Positions 29,677 to 39,063 of a stretch of 64,000 nt of DNA are shown here, piece after piece (the stretch's first letter is position 1; each line of letters starts with the position of its first letter). The notes below the pieces were generated by a model. That model was not told the origin of the DNA, did not search any database, and saw only the letters and a list, made by a program, of their open reading frames with translations. This DNA is from Vulcaniibacterium tengchongense (GTDB lineage: Bacteria; Pseudomonadota; Gammaproteobacteria; Xanthomonadales; Xanthomonadaceae): positions 1,032,566-1,096,565 of the forward strand of contig NZ_RKQN01000001.1 of assembly GCF_003814555.1 (NCBI RefSeq). The letters are read 5' to 3'. Both the position numbers and the translations under genes were made by a program.

Positions 29677-30648
29677 ATGTCGCTGCGCGACGCCCTGAAG
29701 ATCCCCGCCTCGCAGATCACCGACGAGCAGGTGTATCGCGAACGCCGGCGCGTGCTCGCCGCCCTGGCCGCCGCCCCTGCGCTGGGCCTGGCCGGCTGCG
29801 CGGGCGCCGAAGCGCCGCCGCCGCCGTCGAAGGTCGCGGTCACGCCGGAACAGGCGCGCTCCGGCTTCCGCACCGCCGAGGCCCTGACCCGCTACGAGGA
29901 CATCACCGGCTACAACAACTACTACGAGTTCGGCACCGGCAAGGCCGACCCGTCGCGCGCGCGCCGGACGTTGCGCACGTCGCCGTGGACGATCGCGGTC
30001 GGCGGCCATTGCGCCAAGCCCGGGCGGTTCTCGCCTGACGAGCTGCGGCGCTGGGCCGTGCCCGAGGAGCGCGTCTACCGGCTGCGCTGCGTCGAGGGTT
30101 GGTCGATGGTGATTCCGTGGCTGGGCGTGCCGCTGGCGAAGGCGCTCGAACGCTTCGAGCCGACTTCGCGCGCGAAGTACGTCGCCTTCACCACGCTGGC
30201 CGATCCCGAGCAGATGCCGGGCCTGGCCTATCCGGCGCTGGACTGGCCCTACCGCGAGGGCCTGCGCATCGACGAGGCGATGCATCCGCTGACCCTGCTG
30301 GCCACCGGCCTGTACGGCAAGCCGCTGCCGCAGCAGAACGGCGCGCCGCTGCGGCTGGTGGTGCCGTGGAAGTACGGCTTCAAGAGCATCAAGTCGATCG
30401 TCGCGATCACCTTCGTCGAGCGGATGCCGTCCACCAGCTGGAACGACGCCCAGCCGCGCGAGTACGGCTTCTTCTCCAACGTCAATCCGAACGTCGACCA
30501 CCCGCGCTGGAGCCAGAAGACCGAGCGCCGCATCGCCGGCACCGCGAGCAAGCTGTTCGCCGAGCGCATCCCGACCCGGCCGTTCAACGGCTATGCCGAG
30601 CAGGTCGGCGCGCTGTACGCGGGCATGGACCTGCGCAAGTGGTTCTGA
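29677..30648 (+). CDS. msrP: Periplasmic methionine sulfoxide reductase, catalytic subunit MsrP
   Basis: 323 residues. Molybdopterin enzyme of the sulfite oxidase fold that reduces methionine sulfoxide in periplasmic proteins using electrons from MsrQ. The twin-arginine signal [17 protein letters not shown] is followed by a lipobox LAGC (Cys41), so it may be a Tat-exported lipoprotein. The Mo-coordinating Cys is in [15 protein letters not shown]. Family motifs include [21 protein letters not shown] and the C-terminal [13 protein letters not shown] 29677 is favoured over 29662 because GGAG precedes it at the right distance. msrQ follows after 168 nt. Confidence 0.96.
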   Translation: MSLRDALKIPASQITDEQVYRERRRVLAALAAAPALGLAGCAGAEAPPPPSKVAVTPEQARSGFRTAEALTRYEDITGYNNYYEFGTGKADPSRARRTLRTSPWTIAVGGHCAKPGRFSPDELRRWAVPEERVYRLRCVEGWSMVIPWLGVPLAKALERFEPTSRAKYVAFTTLADPEQMPGLAYPALDWPYREGLRIDEAMHPLTLLATGLYGKPLPQQNGAPLRLVVPWKYGFKSIKSIVAITFVERMPSTSWNDAQPREYGFFSNVNPNVDHPRWSQKTERRIAGTASKLFAERIPTRPFNGYAEQVGALYAGMDLRKWF

Positions 30649-30816
30649 GGGCGGCGCCGCGGACGATGCGGACGGGCGCGGCAGGGGCCCCGGAACGAGC
30701 CCGTCCGGCCGCCGCATCGGCGACCGGGCGCGGGCGTACGCCGAGCGGAACCGTCGAAGGCGCGTCCGTGGACGCGCCGTGCATGCCCCTCCACGTGGTT
30801 CGCAGCGCGTCCCGCC

Positions 30817-31455
30817 ATGGCTAGAACATCGCGCGGCCTGGTCGCCGCCAAGACCCTGGTCCACGCCCTTGCCCTGACTCCGGCCGCCATCTTGGCTTGG
30901 CAGATCCGCGCCGAGGCGCTGACCGGAAGCGGCGGGCTCGGCGCCGATCCGGTCGCCGAGATCGAGCATCGCCTCGGCCTGTGGGCGTTGCGCCTGTTGC
31001 TGATCACCCTGGCCGTGACCCCGCTGCGCCAGCTCACCGGCCAGCCGGTGCTGCTGCGCTTCCGGCGCATGCTCGGGCTGTACGCGTTCGTCTATGCGAC
31101 CCTGCACTTCGCCGCCTATCTGGTCCTGGACCTGCGCGGCTACTGGACGCAGATCTTCGAGGAGATCGCCAAGCGCCCGTACATCACCGCCGGCTTCGCC
31201 GCCTGGCTGTTGCTGGTGCCGCTGGCGCTGACCTCCACCCGGGCCGCGATGCGCCGGCTCGGCCGCAACTGGGGGCGCCTGCACGCGGTGGTGTATGCGA
31301 TCGCAGCGCTGGCGGTGCTGCACTTCTGGTGGCTGGTCAAGGCCGACATCCGCGAGCCGCTGCTGTACGCGGCGCTTCTCGCCGTGCTGCTGGGCTGGCG
31401 GGTCTGGCGGCGGCTGCGCCCGGTCAGCGCGCGCCGTACAGCAGCAGCAGGCTGA
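30817..31455 (+). CDS. msrQ: MsrQ haem-binding membrane subunit
   Basis: 212 residues with six TM helices. b-type haem protein of the ferric-reductase-like family that passes quinol electrons to MsrP. Candidate haem histidines are in YATLHFAAYLVLDLRG, RLHAVVYAIAALAVLHFWW and the N-terminal LVHALALTP. The C-terminus is Arg-rich (WRVWRRLRP). The 168-nt gap to msrP is larger than usual, but the pair is standard. The last 32 bp overlap the convergent FHA gene. Confidence 0.94.
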   Translation: MARTSRGLVAAKTLVHALALTPAAILAWQIRAEALTGSGGLGADPVAEIEHRLGLWALRLLLITLAVTPLRQLTGQPVLLRFRRMLGLYAFVYATLHFAAYLVLDLRGYWTQIFEEIAKRPYITAGFAAWLLLVPLALTSTRAAMRRLGRNWGRLHAVVYAIAALAVLHFWWLVKADIREPLLYAALLAVLLGWRVWRRLRPVSARRTAAAG

Positions 31456-32215
31456 GCGCGCCCGCCAGCAGCAGCGCCGCCAGCAGCAACCAGGGCAGGC
31501 GCCGCACCGGCGCCGGCAGCACCGATACCGCGGCCGGCAGGGCATCGTTCGCCGCATCGAAGCCCGGCGCGGCAACCGGCTCCGCGAGCACGCCGCGCTG
31601 CACCGGCGCCTCGACCACGAAGCGGTGGCGCATGCCGAACACGACCTGGTCGCCCGGCCGCAGCAGCGCCTCGCGCACGGAGCGGCCGTTGACCAGGCAG
31701 GCTTCGCCTTCGAGTCCGCGCACCGCCACGCCGTCGGCGCAGGCCTCGAAACGGGCCTGGCGCTCGGCGCAGCGTTCCTCGTCGATGCGGATGTCGCATT
31801 CGCTGCCGCGGCCCGCCAGGCGCGGGCGGTCGAGCGGGAAGCAGCGGCCGTGATAGGGCCCGCCGACGCCGCGCAGCACCATGCGCGCGTCCTGGACCGC
31901 GCCCTGCGGGCGCGGCGCGGGCGGCGGTTCGTCGGCCACCAGCAGCAGCTCGGTGCCGTCCAGGTGCAGCGCGTCGCCTGCGCGCAACATCGCCATCCTC
32001 CGCACCGGCCGGCCGTTGACGTGCAGTCCGGCGGCGTCCTCGCGGACCTGCAGCCAGATGCCGCGCCGGTCGATGCACAGCTGCGCGAACGCGTCCTCGT
32101 GGTCGCCGGCGCGCTTGATCCGCCCGCGGGCGTCGCGGCCGAGCGCATGCACGCCCGGACTCAAGGTCAGGTCGGGTTGGTCGCGGTCGGAGGATTGCAG
32201 TCGGAGGGCGTTCAC
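31424..32215 (-). CDS. Tail-anchored protein with two degenerate FHA-like domains
   Basis: 263 residues from GTG 32215; longer ATG frames extend into the facing gene and look non-coding. FHA-like domain 1 is at about 10-95 (ALGRDARGRI ... LHVNGRPVRRMAMLRAGDALHL). FHA-like domain 2 is at about 110-203 (PRLAGRGSECDIRID ... LVNGRSVREALLRPGDQVVFG). A Pro/Ala linker and a single C-terminal TM helix (about 240-260) end the protein, so the FHA part faces the cytoplasm. FHA domains bind phosphothreonine, but the usual Ser-x-x-His after the GR motif is not recognisable in either copy. No Ser/Thr kinase or type VI gene is near. Function unknown. Confidence 0.78.
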   Translation of the reverse strand: MNALRLQSSDRDQPDLTLSPGVHALGRDARGRIKRAGDHEDAFAQLCIDRRGIWLQVREDAAGLHVNGRPVRRMAMLRAGDALHLDGTELLLVADEPPPAPRPQGAVQDARMVLRGVGGPYHGRCFPLDRPRLAGRGSECDIRIDEERCAERQARFEACADGVAVRGLEGEACLVNGRSVREALLRPGDQVVFGMRHRFVVEAPVQRGVLAEPVAAPGFDAANDALPAAVSVLPAPVRRLPWLLLAALLLAGALSLLLLYGAR

Positions 32216-32323
32216 GCAGCAGCAATCTAGCACGCAGGGCCGGCTTGGATGCAGCCTCCGCGCGCGCTCACAATACCCACCCGCGCCGGGACGGGACGCC
32301 GCCGGACACCCGAGGAGACCGCC

Positions 32324-32599
32324 ATGCCGAGCATCGACATCCGCCATTCCCATTCGCTGCCGCCGGCGCAGGCGCGCCAGGCCGTGCAGGACGTGGCCGA
32401 GAAACTGGCCGAGCGCTTTGGCGTCGACTATCTCTGGCAGGGCGACACGCTCGCCTTCAGCCGCAGCGGCGTCGACGGCAAGATCGCGCTGGCGCCGCAG
32501 CAGTTGCACATCACCGCCAACCTGGGCTTCCTGCTGGGCGCGATGAAGGGACCGATCGAGGCCGAGATCCGGCGCGTGCTGAACGAGCGGTTCGGCTGA
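32324..32599 (+). CDS. Polyhydroxyalkanoic acid system family protein (small)
   Basis: 91 residues preceded by GAGGAG. Matches the small PHA_gran_rgn-type family (MPSIDIRHSHSLPPAQARQAV ... FGVDYLWQGDTLAFSRSGVDGKI ... LGFLLGAMKGPIEAEI), found beside phasins and PHA genes. The DxxxxxHxL start and GxxG-containing beta sheet are visible. Probably granule-associated or regulatory in polyhydroxyalkanoate storage; biochemical role not established to my knowledge. The phasin gene follows after 92 nt. Confidence 0.85.
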   Translation: MPSIDIRHSHSLPPAQARQAVQDVAEKLAERFGVDYLWQGDTLAFSRSGVDGKIALAPQQLHITANLGFLLGAMKGPIEAEIRRVLNERFG

Positions 32600-32691
32600 A
32601 CGCGGCCCCTTCGCCGCGGCGGCGCGGCTGGTGTGAAAGCTCTAGCCCGCCCGTCGAGCCTGTAGGCCTCCCGCGGCGAACGAGGCATCCC

Positions 32692-33228
32692 ATGGCCAAG
32701 CCCAGGCGCTCCACCTCCCAGGCACGCACCGACGACGCGGCCGGATCGTCGCCGGGCGACCGCCTGACCCGCACCCTGAGCGAAACCGCGCAGCAGATCT
32801 GGCTCGCCGGCATGGGCGCGTTCGCGCGCGCGCAGGCCGAAGGCACCAAGTTGTTCGACGCGCTGATCAAGGAAGGCCTGAACCTCGAACAGTCGGCGCA
32901 GCAGGCCGCCGATCGCGCCGATGCGGCTCGCGAGAGCGCCGAAGCGCGCTTCGAACGGGCGCGCGAACGCGCCGCCGGCACCTGGGACCAGCTGGAGCGC
33001 GCGTTCGAGGAGCGCGTCCGCCGCGCCCTGGGCAAGCTCGGCGTGCCGGACCGCGACGAAATCGCCGGGCTCCGCCGCCGCGTCGATGCGCTGACCGCGG
33101 AACTGCGCCGCCGCGACGCGGCCGCGACGCGCAAGGCCGCCTCGCGCAGATCGCCGGCGCCGAAGAAGACCGCGGCGAAAACCGCCGCAGGCAAGGGCCC
33201 GCGGCGTACCGGGCCGCGTTCCGCCTGA
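32692..33228 (+). CDS. Phasin family protein
   Basis: 178 residues preceded by GAGG. The central helical region IWLAGMGAFARAQAEGTKLFDALIKEGLNLE (about 37-67) is the phasin signature. A long amphipathic coiled coil follows (about 70-145) and then a Lys/Ala/Pro-rich basic tail like the PhaF DNA-binding tails. Phasins coat polyhydroxyalkanoate granules and the basic tail may tether granules to DNA. No PHA synthase gene is in the window. A terminator with long arms lies at 33261. Confidence 0.9.
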   Translation: MAKPRRSTSQARTDDAAGSSPGDRLTRTLSETAQQIWLAGMGAFARAQAEGTKLFDALIKEGLNLEQSAQQAADRADAARESAEARFERARERAAGTWDQLERAFEERVRRALGKLGVPDRDEIAGLRRRVDALTAELRRRDAAATRKAASRRSPAPKKTAAKTAAGKGPRRTGPRSA

Positions 33229-33260
33229 CCCTCCGCCGCGCAGCGCCCCGGCGCCCGTCC

Positions 33261-33330
33261 AAGCCCGCCAGCCCGATCCCGCCGTATGCTCCCCTCCCCT
33301 TACGGTCCCGGGCTGGCGGGCTTCCTTTCG
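33261..33330 (+). terminator. Long-armed inverted repeat / terminator after phasin gene
   Basis: Perfect 15-bp arms AAGCCCGCCAGCCCG (33261-33275) and CGGGCTGGCGGGCTT (33309-33323), separated by 33 nt and followed by CCTTTCG. The stem is very stable but the loop is long and the T-run weak. Confidence 0.65.
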
Positions 33331-33402
33331 CCCGGGGGCGCCCACCGTCCGCCGCGCGGAATCGCGTGACCGCCGCCACGGGCCGGCGCCGCGCGCAGAC
33401 GC

Positions 33403-33408
33403 TATAGT
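33403..33408 (+). promoter_or_regulatory. Candidate -10 box upstream of the Mrr-like gene
   Basis: TATAGT about 30 nt before the ATG at 33438, embedded in otherwise GC-rich sequence. No convincing -35 was found. Confidence 0.4.
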
Positions 33409-33437
33409 CGCGCGCCTCTCGCCGTATCCGAATCCGC

Positions 33438-34418
33438 ATGTCCCCGGGCTTTTCCGTTTCCGCCGCCCTGCTCGCCGCCGTCGCGGGCGGCGTCCTGGCC
33501 ACGCTCTACCTGTGGCGCGTGCAGCGCCGCCGCGCCGAAACGGCCGCCGGCCTGCAGGCGCTGGCCGGCATGCGCTGGCGCGAATGCGCGCGGCTGGTGG
33601 TGGAAGCCCTGCAGCGACGCGGCTTCGAGCCCGAACCGGCCGGGCAGACGCTGGAACATCCGCAGCAGCCGAAACTGCGCCTGCGCCGCGGCGACGAGCT
33701 GTGGCTGCTGGCCTGCAAGCAGGGCGACGCCGGCTACACGGTCGATCGCGCGCAGGTGCGGGCCTTGCTCGACGCGGTGCGCCATCACGGCGCCGCCGGC
33801 GGCGTGCTCGCCACGCCCGGCCGCATCGACGCCGACGCCCGCGCCGCCGCGGACGGACTGCAACTCTACGCCGGCCCGGCGCTGTGGGACCTGCTGAGCC
33901 CGCAGTTGCCGGCGGTCCTGCGCGAGGACCTGACCGCGGACGCGCGAACGCGCATCCGCCGCGCGATCGGCTTGGCCTGGGTCGCGGCGGCGGGGCTGGG
34001 CGCGGCCGTGGGCTTCGCGCCGATGCTGCTGCGCGGGTCGCCGGATGCCGCGCCGCTCGCCCCCGCCCCGCGCGCGACGCGGCCCTCCGCGCCCATCGCC
34101 GCCGCGCCCGCGCCCGCCGCTCCTGCGCCGGCGGCACCGCCCGCCGGAATCGCCGCCGCCGCGGATCCGGACCGCGAACGACGCGAACGCGCCGAGGTGA
34201 TCCGGGCCGTCGCCGCCGTGCCCGGCGTCGGCCGCGCGCTGTGGTCGACGTCCTCGACCCTGCTGATCGAACAGGTCGCCGACGACGGGCGCGACCGCGT
34301 GCCGGAGATCTGCGCGATCCTCGGCCGCTACGACGCGCTGCGCGCCTCGCGCCTGCAACTGCAGCCGCCGCCGGGCAGCGGCGCGCGCGTCCGCTTCCTG
34401 CAGTGCCGCAGCTATTGA
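33438..34418 (+). CDS. Membrane-anchored protein with Mrr-like restriction-endonuclease-fold domain
   Basis: 326 residues. TM1 is at about 7-26, then an Mrr-type domain at about 44-150 (MRWRECARLVVEALQRRGFEPE, then LWLLACKQGDAGYTVDRAQVRALLDAV). A second TM is at about 176-198, followed by an Ala/Pro linker and a C-terminal soluble domain (about 243-326). In Mrr nucleases the pattern is D ... (Q/E)xK; here K94 of the ACK triad is kept, but the Asp position falls in PQQPKLRLRR and is not acidic. It may therefore be catalytically dead or bind DNA or RNA only. No methylase is adjacent, so classical restriction-modification is unlikely. Confidence 0.7.
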   Translation: MSPGFSVSAALLAAVAGGVLATLYLWRVQRRRAETAAGLQALAGMRWRECARLVVEALQRRGFEPEPAGQTLEHPQQPKLRLRRGDELWLLACKQGDAGYTVDRAQVRALLDAVRHHGAAGGVLATPGRIDADARAAADGLQLYAGPALWDLLSPQLPAVLREDLTADARTRIRRAIGLAWVAAAGLGAAVGFAPMLLRGSPDAAPLAPAPRATRPSAPIAAAPAPAAPAPAAPPAGIAAAADPDRERRERAEVIRAVAAVPGVGRALWSTSSTLLIEQVADDGRDRVPEICAILGRYDALRASRLQLQPPPGSGARVRFLQCRSY

Positions 34419-34620
34419 ACCGGCAGGGGCGCCGCCGCGCGGCGCGCGCGGGTCGCAAGCGCGGCGATGCCGCCTCGTATTGACCGCCCGAAGCAGCGCA
34501 TGCACTAATGCCGCGACGCCGCGCGCCAGGAACGCACGCCATGCCCGACCCACGAACCGCCACCGTCCGGCGCCGCCGCCGCGGCGCGGGTGTGCACGCG
34601 CGCTGAGGCGCGGCCGACGC

Positions 34621-35247
34621 ATGGCGCGGCAGACCCGCCAACGCATCCTCGACACCGCGCTGGGCATGTTCAACGCGCTCGGCGAACCGAACGTCACCAC
34701 CAACCACATCGCCGACGAGCTGGAGATCAGCCCCGGCAACCTGTACTACCACTTCCGCAACAAGGACGACATCATCGAGCAGCTGTTCGCGCGCTTCGAG
34801 CAGCGCATGGACGCGGCGCTCGCCGCGCCGCAGGGGCGGCTGCCGGGGCTGGAGGACATCTGGCTGCAGCTGCACCGGGTGTTCGAGTGCATCTGGGACT
34901 ACCGCTTCCTGCACCGCGACCTGGTCGAGATCCTCAGCCGCAACCGCCGCCTGCGGCTGCGCTTCGCCCGCATCCTCAAGCGCGCCGACGCCCAGGCGCA
35001 CACGGTGATGCGCGGGTTGCTGCAGGCCGGGGTGATGCGTGCCTCGCCGACCGAACTGGCGGCCACCGCGACCAACGTGCTGGTGATCGCCACCTTCTGG
35101 CTCAACTACGCCGCCGCCCGCGGCGACCGCGACGAGCGGCGTGCGATCCGCGACGGCATCGTCCAGGTCATGATGCTGCTGGCGCCGTTCCTGCGCGACG
35201 CCGAGCGGCTGCATCTGAACACCCTGACCCGCGCCTACATCGAGTGA
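34621..35247 (+). CDS. TetR-family transcriptional regulator
   Basis: 208 residues from ATG 34621; a longer frame adds an Arg-rich stretch with no counterpart in the family. The N-terminal TetR helix-turn-helix has RQRILDTALGMFNALGEPNVTTNHIADELEISPGNLYYHFRNKDDII. The C-terminal ligand-binding half has WDYRFLHRDLVEILSRNRRLRLRF, as in regulators of fatty-acid or PHA-related genes. Proximity to phasin genes makes such a role possible but unproven. Confidence 0.9.
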   Translation: MARQTRQRILDTALGMFNALGEPNVTTNHIADELEISPGNLYYHFRNKDDIIEQLFARFEQRMDAALAAPQGRLPGLEDIWLQLHRVFECIWDYRFLHRDLVEILSRNRRLRLRFARILKRADAQAHTVMRGLLQAGVMRASPTELAATATNVLVIATFWLNYAAARGDRDERRAIRDGIVQVMMLLAPFLRDAERLHLNTLTRAYIE

Positions 35248-35332
35248 GGGCCTCTCCGCCCGAACCCCGCTGCGCCGGTGTGGCGCCGGCGCGGCGGCCC
35301 GGACCGCTTGCCAACCCACCGCCGCCATGCGC

Positions 35333-35338
35333 TATACT
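35333..35338 (+). promoter_or_regulatory. -10 box of the tRNA-Val gene
   Basis: TATACT starts 19 nt before the tRNA 5' end. A possible -35 TTGCCA (35308-35313) has a 19-nt spacer. Confidence 0.55.
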
Positions 35339-35351
35339 GCGCAGCCCTTAC

Positions 35352-35426
35352 GGGCGGTTAGCTCAGCGGTAGAGCACTGCTTTCACACGGCAGGGGTCGC
35401 AGGTTCGAAACCTGCACCGCCCACCA
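35352..35426 (+). tRNA. tRNA-Val (CAC anticodon)
   Basis: 75 nt with encoded CCA. The acceptor stem GGGCGGT pairs with ACCGCCC, the D-arm is GCTCAGCGGTAGAGC, the anticodon arm CTGCT-TTCACAC-GGCAG gives CAC, and the T-arm has GGTTCGAAACC. Confidence 0.95.
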
Positions 35427-35477
35427 ATCCCGACGAAGGCCGGCGCAAGCCGGCCTTCTTCGTTCACGCTTCCCGCC

Positions 35478-35834
35478 ATGGCGAACGATACCCGGCTGTA
35501 CCACAACCCGCGCTGCTCCAAGTCGCGCGCCGCGCTGGAACTGCTGCAGGCGCGCGGAATCGAGCCGGAAGCGGTCCTCTATCTCCAGGCGCCGCCCGGT
35601 GCCGGCGAACTGCGCGCGCTGCTCGCATTGCTCGGCTTGCCCGCGCGCGCCCTGCTGCGCACCGGCGAGGACGAGTACGCCGCGCTCGGCCTGGCCGATC
35701 CGGCGCTGCCCGAGGCGGCGTTGATCGAGGCCATGGCCGCGCACCCGCGCCTGATCGAACGCCCGATCTTCGTCCACCGCGGTCGCGCGGTGATCGGCCG
35801 CCCGCCGGAGCGGGTACTCGAGCTGCTGGACTGA
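35478..35834 (+). CDS. arsC: ArsC/Spx-family arsenate reductase-like protein
   Basis: 118 residues, thioredoxin fold. The catalytic Cys is in LYHNPRCSKSRAALELL (Cys13), and the Arg positions of glutaredoxin-dependent ArsC are present: RTGEDEY and LIERPIFVHRGRAVIGRPPERV. This is the full set for arsenate reduction with glutathione/glutaredoxin. No arsB, arsR or acr3 gene is adjacent, and chromosomal copies like this may have a general redox role. It begins 52 nt after tRNA-Val. Confidence 0.88.
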   Translation: MANDTRLYHNPRCSKSRAALELLQARGIEPEAVLYLQAPPGAGELRALLALLGLPARALLRTGEDEYAALGLADPALPEAALIEAMAAHPRLIERPIFVHRGRAVIGRPPERVLELLD

Positions 35835-36013
35835 ATCGACGGCGCACGCGGGGCGGAACGCCTCATCCCAACCGCCACGTCTCTGGACGTGGGCGGCCCG
35901 ATCCGCAGGCCGGCGCGCCGCCGCTGCGATCGGCGACGCCCTGCCCCATCGGCGCTTTCGCGTTACGCCCGGTCCGCCGATCCGCGAATCCGAGGCCGCG
36001 GGCGCGCGCGCAG

Positions 36014-37636
36014 TCAGCGCACCTTGCTCGCCCGCATCGCGTCCACCGCCGAAGGCGCGACGAACGAATCGCTGCGCGCGCTGGCCCAGAACGCCTGGAA
36101 CACCGCGTGCGCAGGCACCTTGCCGAGCAGCTCGCCGGGCTCGAGGAAACGGTACAGCGCCGCCAGGGAACGCACCTCGACCGCCGACACCCGGCGCAGG
36201 ATGTGCTCCGGGCCAAGCTGGCGCGGGTGCTCCAGCCCGGCCGCGGCGAGCAGGTCGCGCAGCGCCTTCAGCGTGTTCTGGTGGAAGTTGAACACCCGCG
36301 TGGCCTTGTCCGGCACGTCCAGGTGCCGCCACCGGCGCGGGTCCTGGGTGGCGACGCCGGTCGGGCAGCGATCGGTGTGGCAGCTCTGCGCCTGGATGCA
36401 GCCGAGCGCGAACATGAAGCCGCGCCCGGCGTTGCACCAGTCCGCGCCCATCGCCATCGCCCGGGCGATGTCGAAGGCGCTGACGATGCGTCCCGCCGCG
36501 GCGACGCGGATGCGTTCGCGCAGGCCGAGCCCGACCAGGGTGTTGTGCACCAGCATCAGGCCTTCATGCATCGGCACGCCGACATGGTCGATGAACTCGG
36601 CCGGGGCCGCGCCGGTACCGCCCTCCGCGCCGTCGACCACGATGAAGTCCGGCAAGGTGCCGGTCTCGAGCATCGCCTTGGCGATGCCGAACCATTCCCA
36701 GGGATGGCCGATCGCCAGCTTGAACCCGACCGGCTTGCCGCCGCACAGCCCGCGCAGGCGCTCGACGAAGGCCAGCAGCCCGCGCGGCGAATCGAACGCG
36801 CCGTGCCGCGCCGGCGACACGCAGTCCACCCCCATCGGCACGCCGCGGCACTGCGCGATCTCGGCGCTGACCTTGGCCGCCGGCAGCACGCCGCCGTGGC
36901 CCGGCTTGGCGCCCTGCGACAGCTTGATCTCGATCATCCTCACCTGCGGATCGCGCGCGTTGGCGGCGAAGCGCTCCGGATCGAAGCGGCCCGCCTCGTC
37001 GCGGCAGCCGAAGTAGCCCGAGCCGATCTCCCAGACCAGGTCGCCGCCGCATTCGCGGTGGTAGGCCGAGATCGAGCCCTCGCCGGTGTCGTGGTAGAAG
37101 CCGCCCCGGCGCGCGCCCTCGTTGAGCGCGCGGATCGCATTGGCCGAGAGCGCGCCGAAGCTCATCGCCGAGATGTTGAACACGCTGGCCGAATACGACT
37201 GCGCCCGCTCCTCGCCGACCACCACGCGGAAGTCGTGCCCGCCCGGTTCGGCGGGCAGCAGCGAATGGTTGATCCATTCGTAATCGGTGCCGTAGACGTC
37301 CTGCAGGGTGCCGAACGGCCGCGTGTCGTTGACCGACTTGGCGCGCTGGTAGACCAGCGCGCGCTGCTGGCGCGAGAACGGCACTTCGGCGGTGTCCGAC
37401 TCGATGAAGTACTGGCGCATCTCCGGGCCGATCGATTCCAGGCCGTAGCGGAAATGCGCGAGGATCGGATAGTTGCGCCGCAGCGTGCTGCGCCGCTGCA
37501 GCAGGTCCCAGGTGCCGAGCGCCGCGGGCGCGCCGAACGCGACCGCGCCCCAGCCCCAGGCCGGCGCGCGCAGGCTCAGCAGCAACGCGGCCGCGGTGGC
37601 GAGCAGGCAGAACACGTAGAGTGCGTAGCGCGACAT
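36014..37636 (-). CDS. FMN-binding glutamate synthase family protein
   Basis: 540 residues. Two N-terminal TM helices (about 4-40) anchor a glutamate synthase-like TIM barrel. FMN and substrate motifs: FNISAMSFGALSANAIRALNEGA, IEIKLSQGAKPGHGGVLPA and VDGAEGGTGAAPAEF. The three [3Fe-4S] cluster cysteines are in GCIQAQSCHTDRCPTG. It lacks the glutaminase and C-terminal GXGXG domains of full GltB, so it is a stand-alone relative of unknown donor and acceptor. Isolated on the minus strand; 74 nt separate it from the UDP-sugar dehydrogenase gene upstream. Confidence 0.9.
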   Translation of the reverse strand: MSRYALYVFCLLATAAALLLSLRAPAWGWGAVAFGAPAALGTWDLLQRRSTLRRNYPILAHFRYGLESIGPEMRQYFIESDTAEVPFSRQQRALVYQRAKSVNDTRPFGTLQDVYGTDYEWINHSLLPAEPGGHDFRVVVGEERAQSYSASVFNISAMSFGALSANAIRALNEGARRGGFYHDTGEGSISAYHRECGGDLVWEIGSGYFGCRDEAGRFDPERFAANARDPQVRMIEIKLSQGAKPGHGGVLPAAKVSAEIAQCRGVPMGVDCVSPARHGAFDSPRGLLAFVERLRGLCGGKPVGFKLAIGHPWEWFGIAKAMLETGTLPDFIVVDGAEGGTGAAPAEFIDHVGVPMHEGLMLVHNTLVGLGLRERIRVAAAGRIVSAFDIARAMAMGADWCNAGRGFMFALGCIQAQSCHTDRCPTGVATQDPRRWRHLDVPDKATRVFNFHQNTLKALRDLLAAAGLEHPRQLGPEHILRRVSAVEVRSLAALYRFLEPGELLGKVPAHAVFQAFWASARSDSFVAPSAVDAMRASKVR

Positions 37637-37710
37637 CGTGCGATTCCCGGGGCGGCCCGGGCGCAGCATAGCGCGGCACGATTCGTCCGTGCCGCCGCGA
37701 CACCCCACGG

Positions 37711-38988
<1,278 letters not shown>

Positions 38989-39063
38989 TGCTTTCCCGTC
39001 CTCCGCCCTGCGTGGGCGTTCCCCGCCCCATTCTAGGGCCAGCCGCAACCACGCGAGCGGATC

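Noticed and set aside
33438-34418. Functional type IV restriction endonuclease
   Set aside because: The catalytic Asp position is not acidic and the protein is membrane-anchored, so a working restriction enzyme cannot be claimed.
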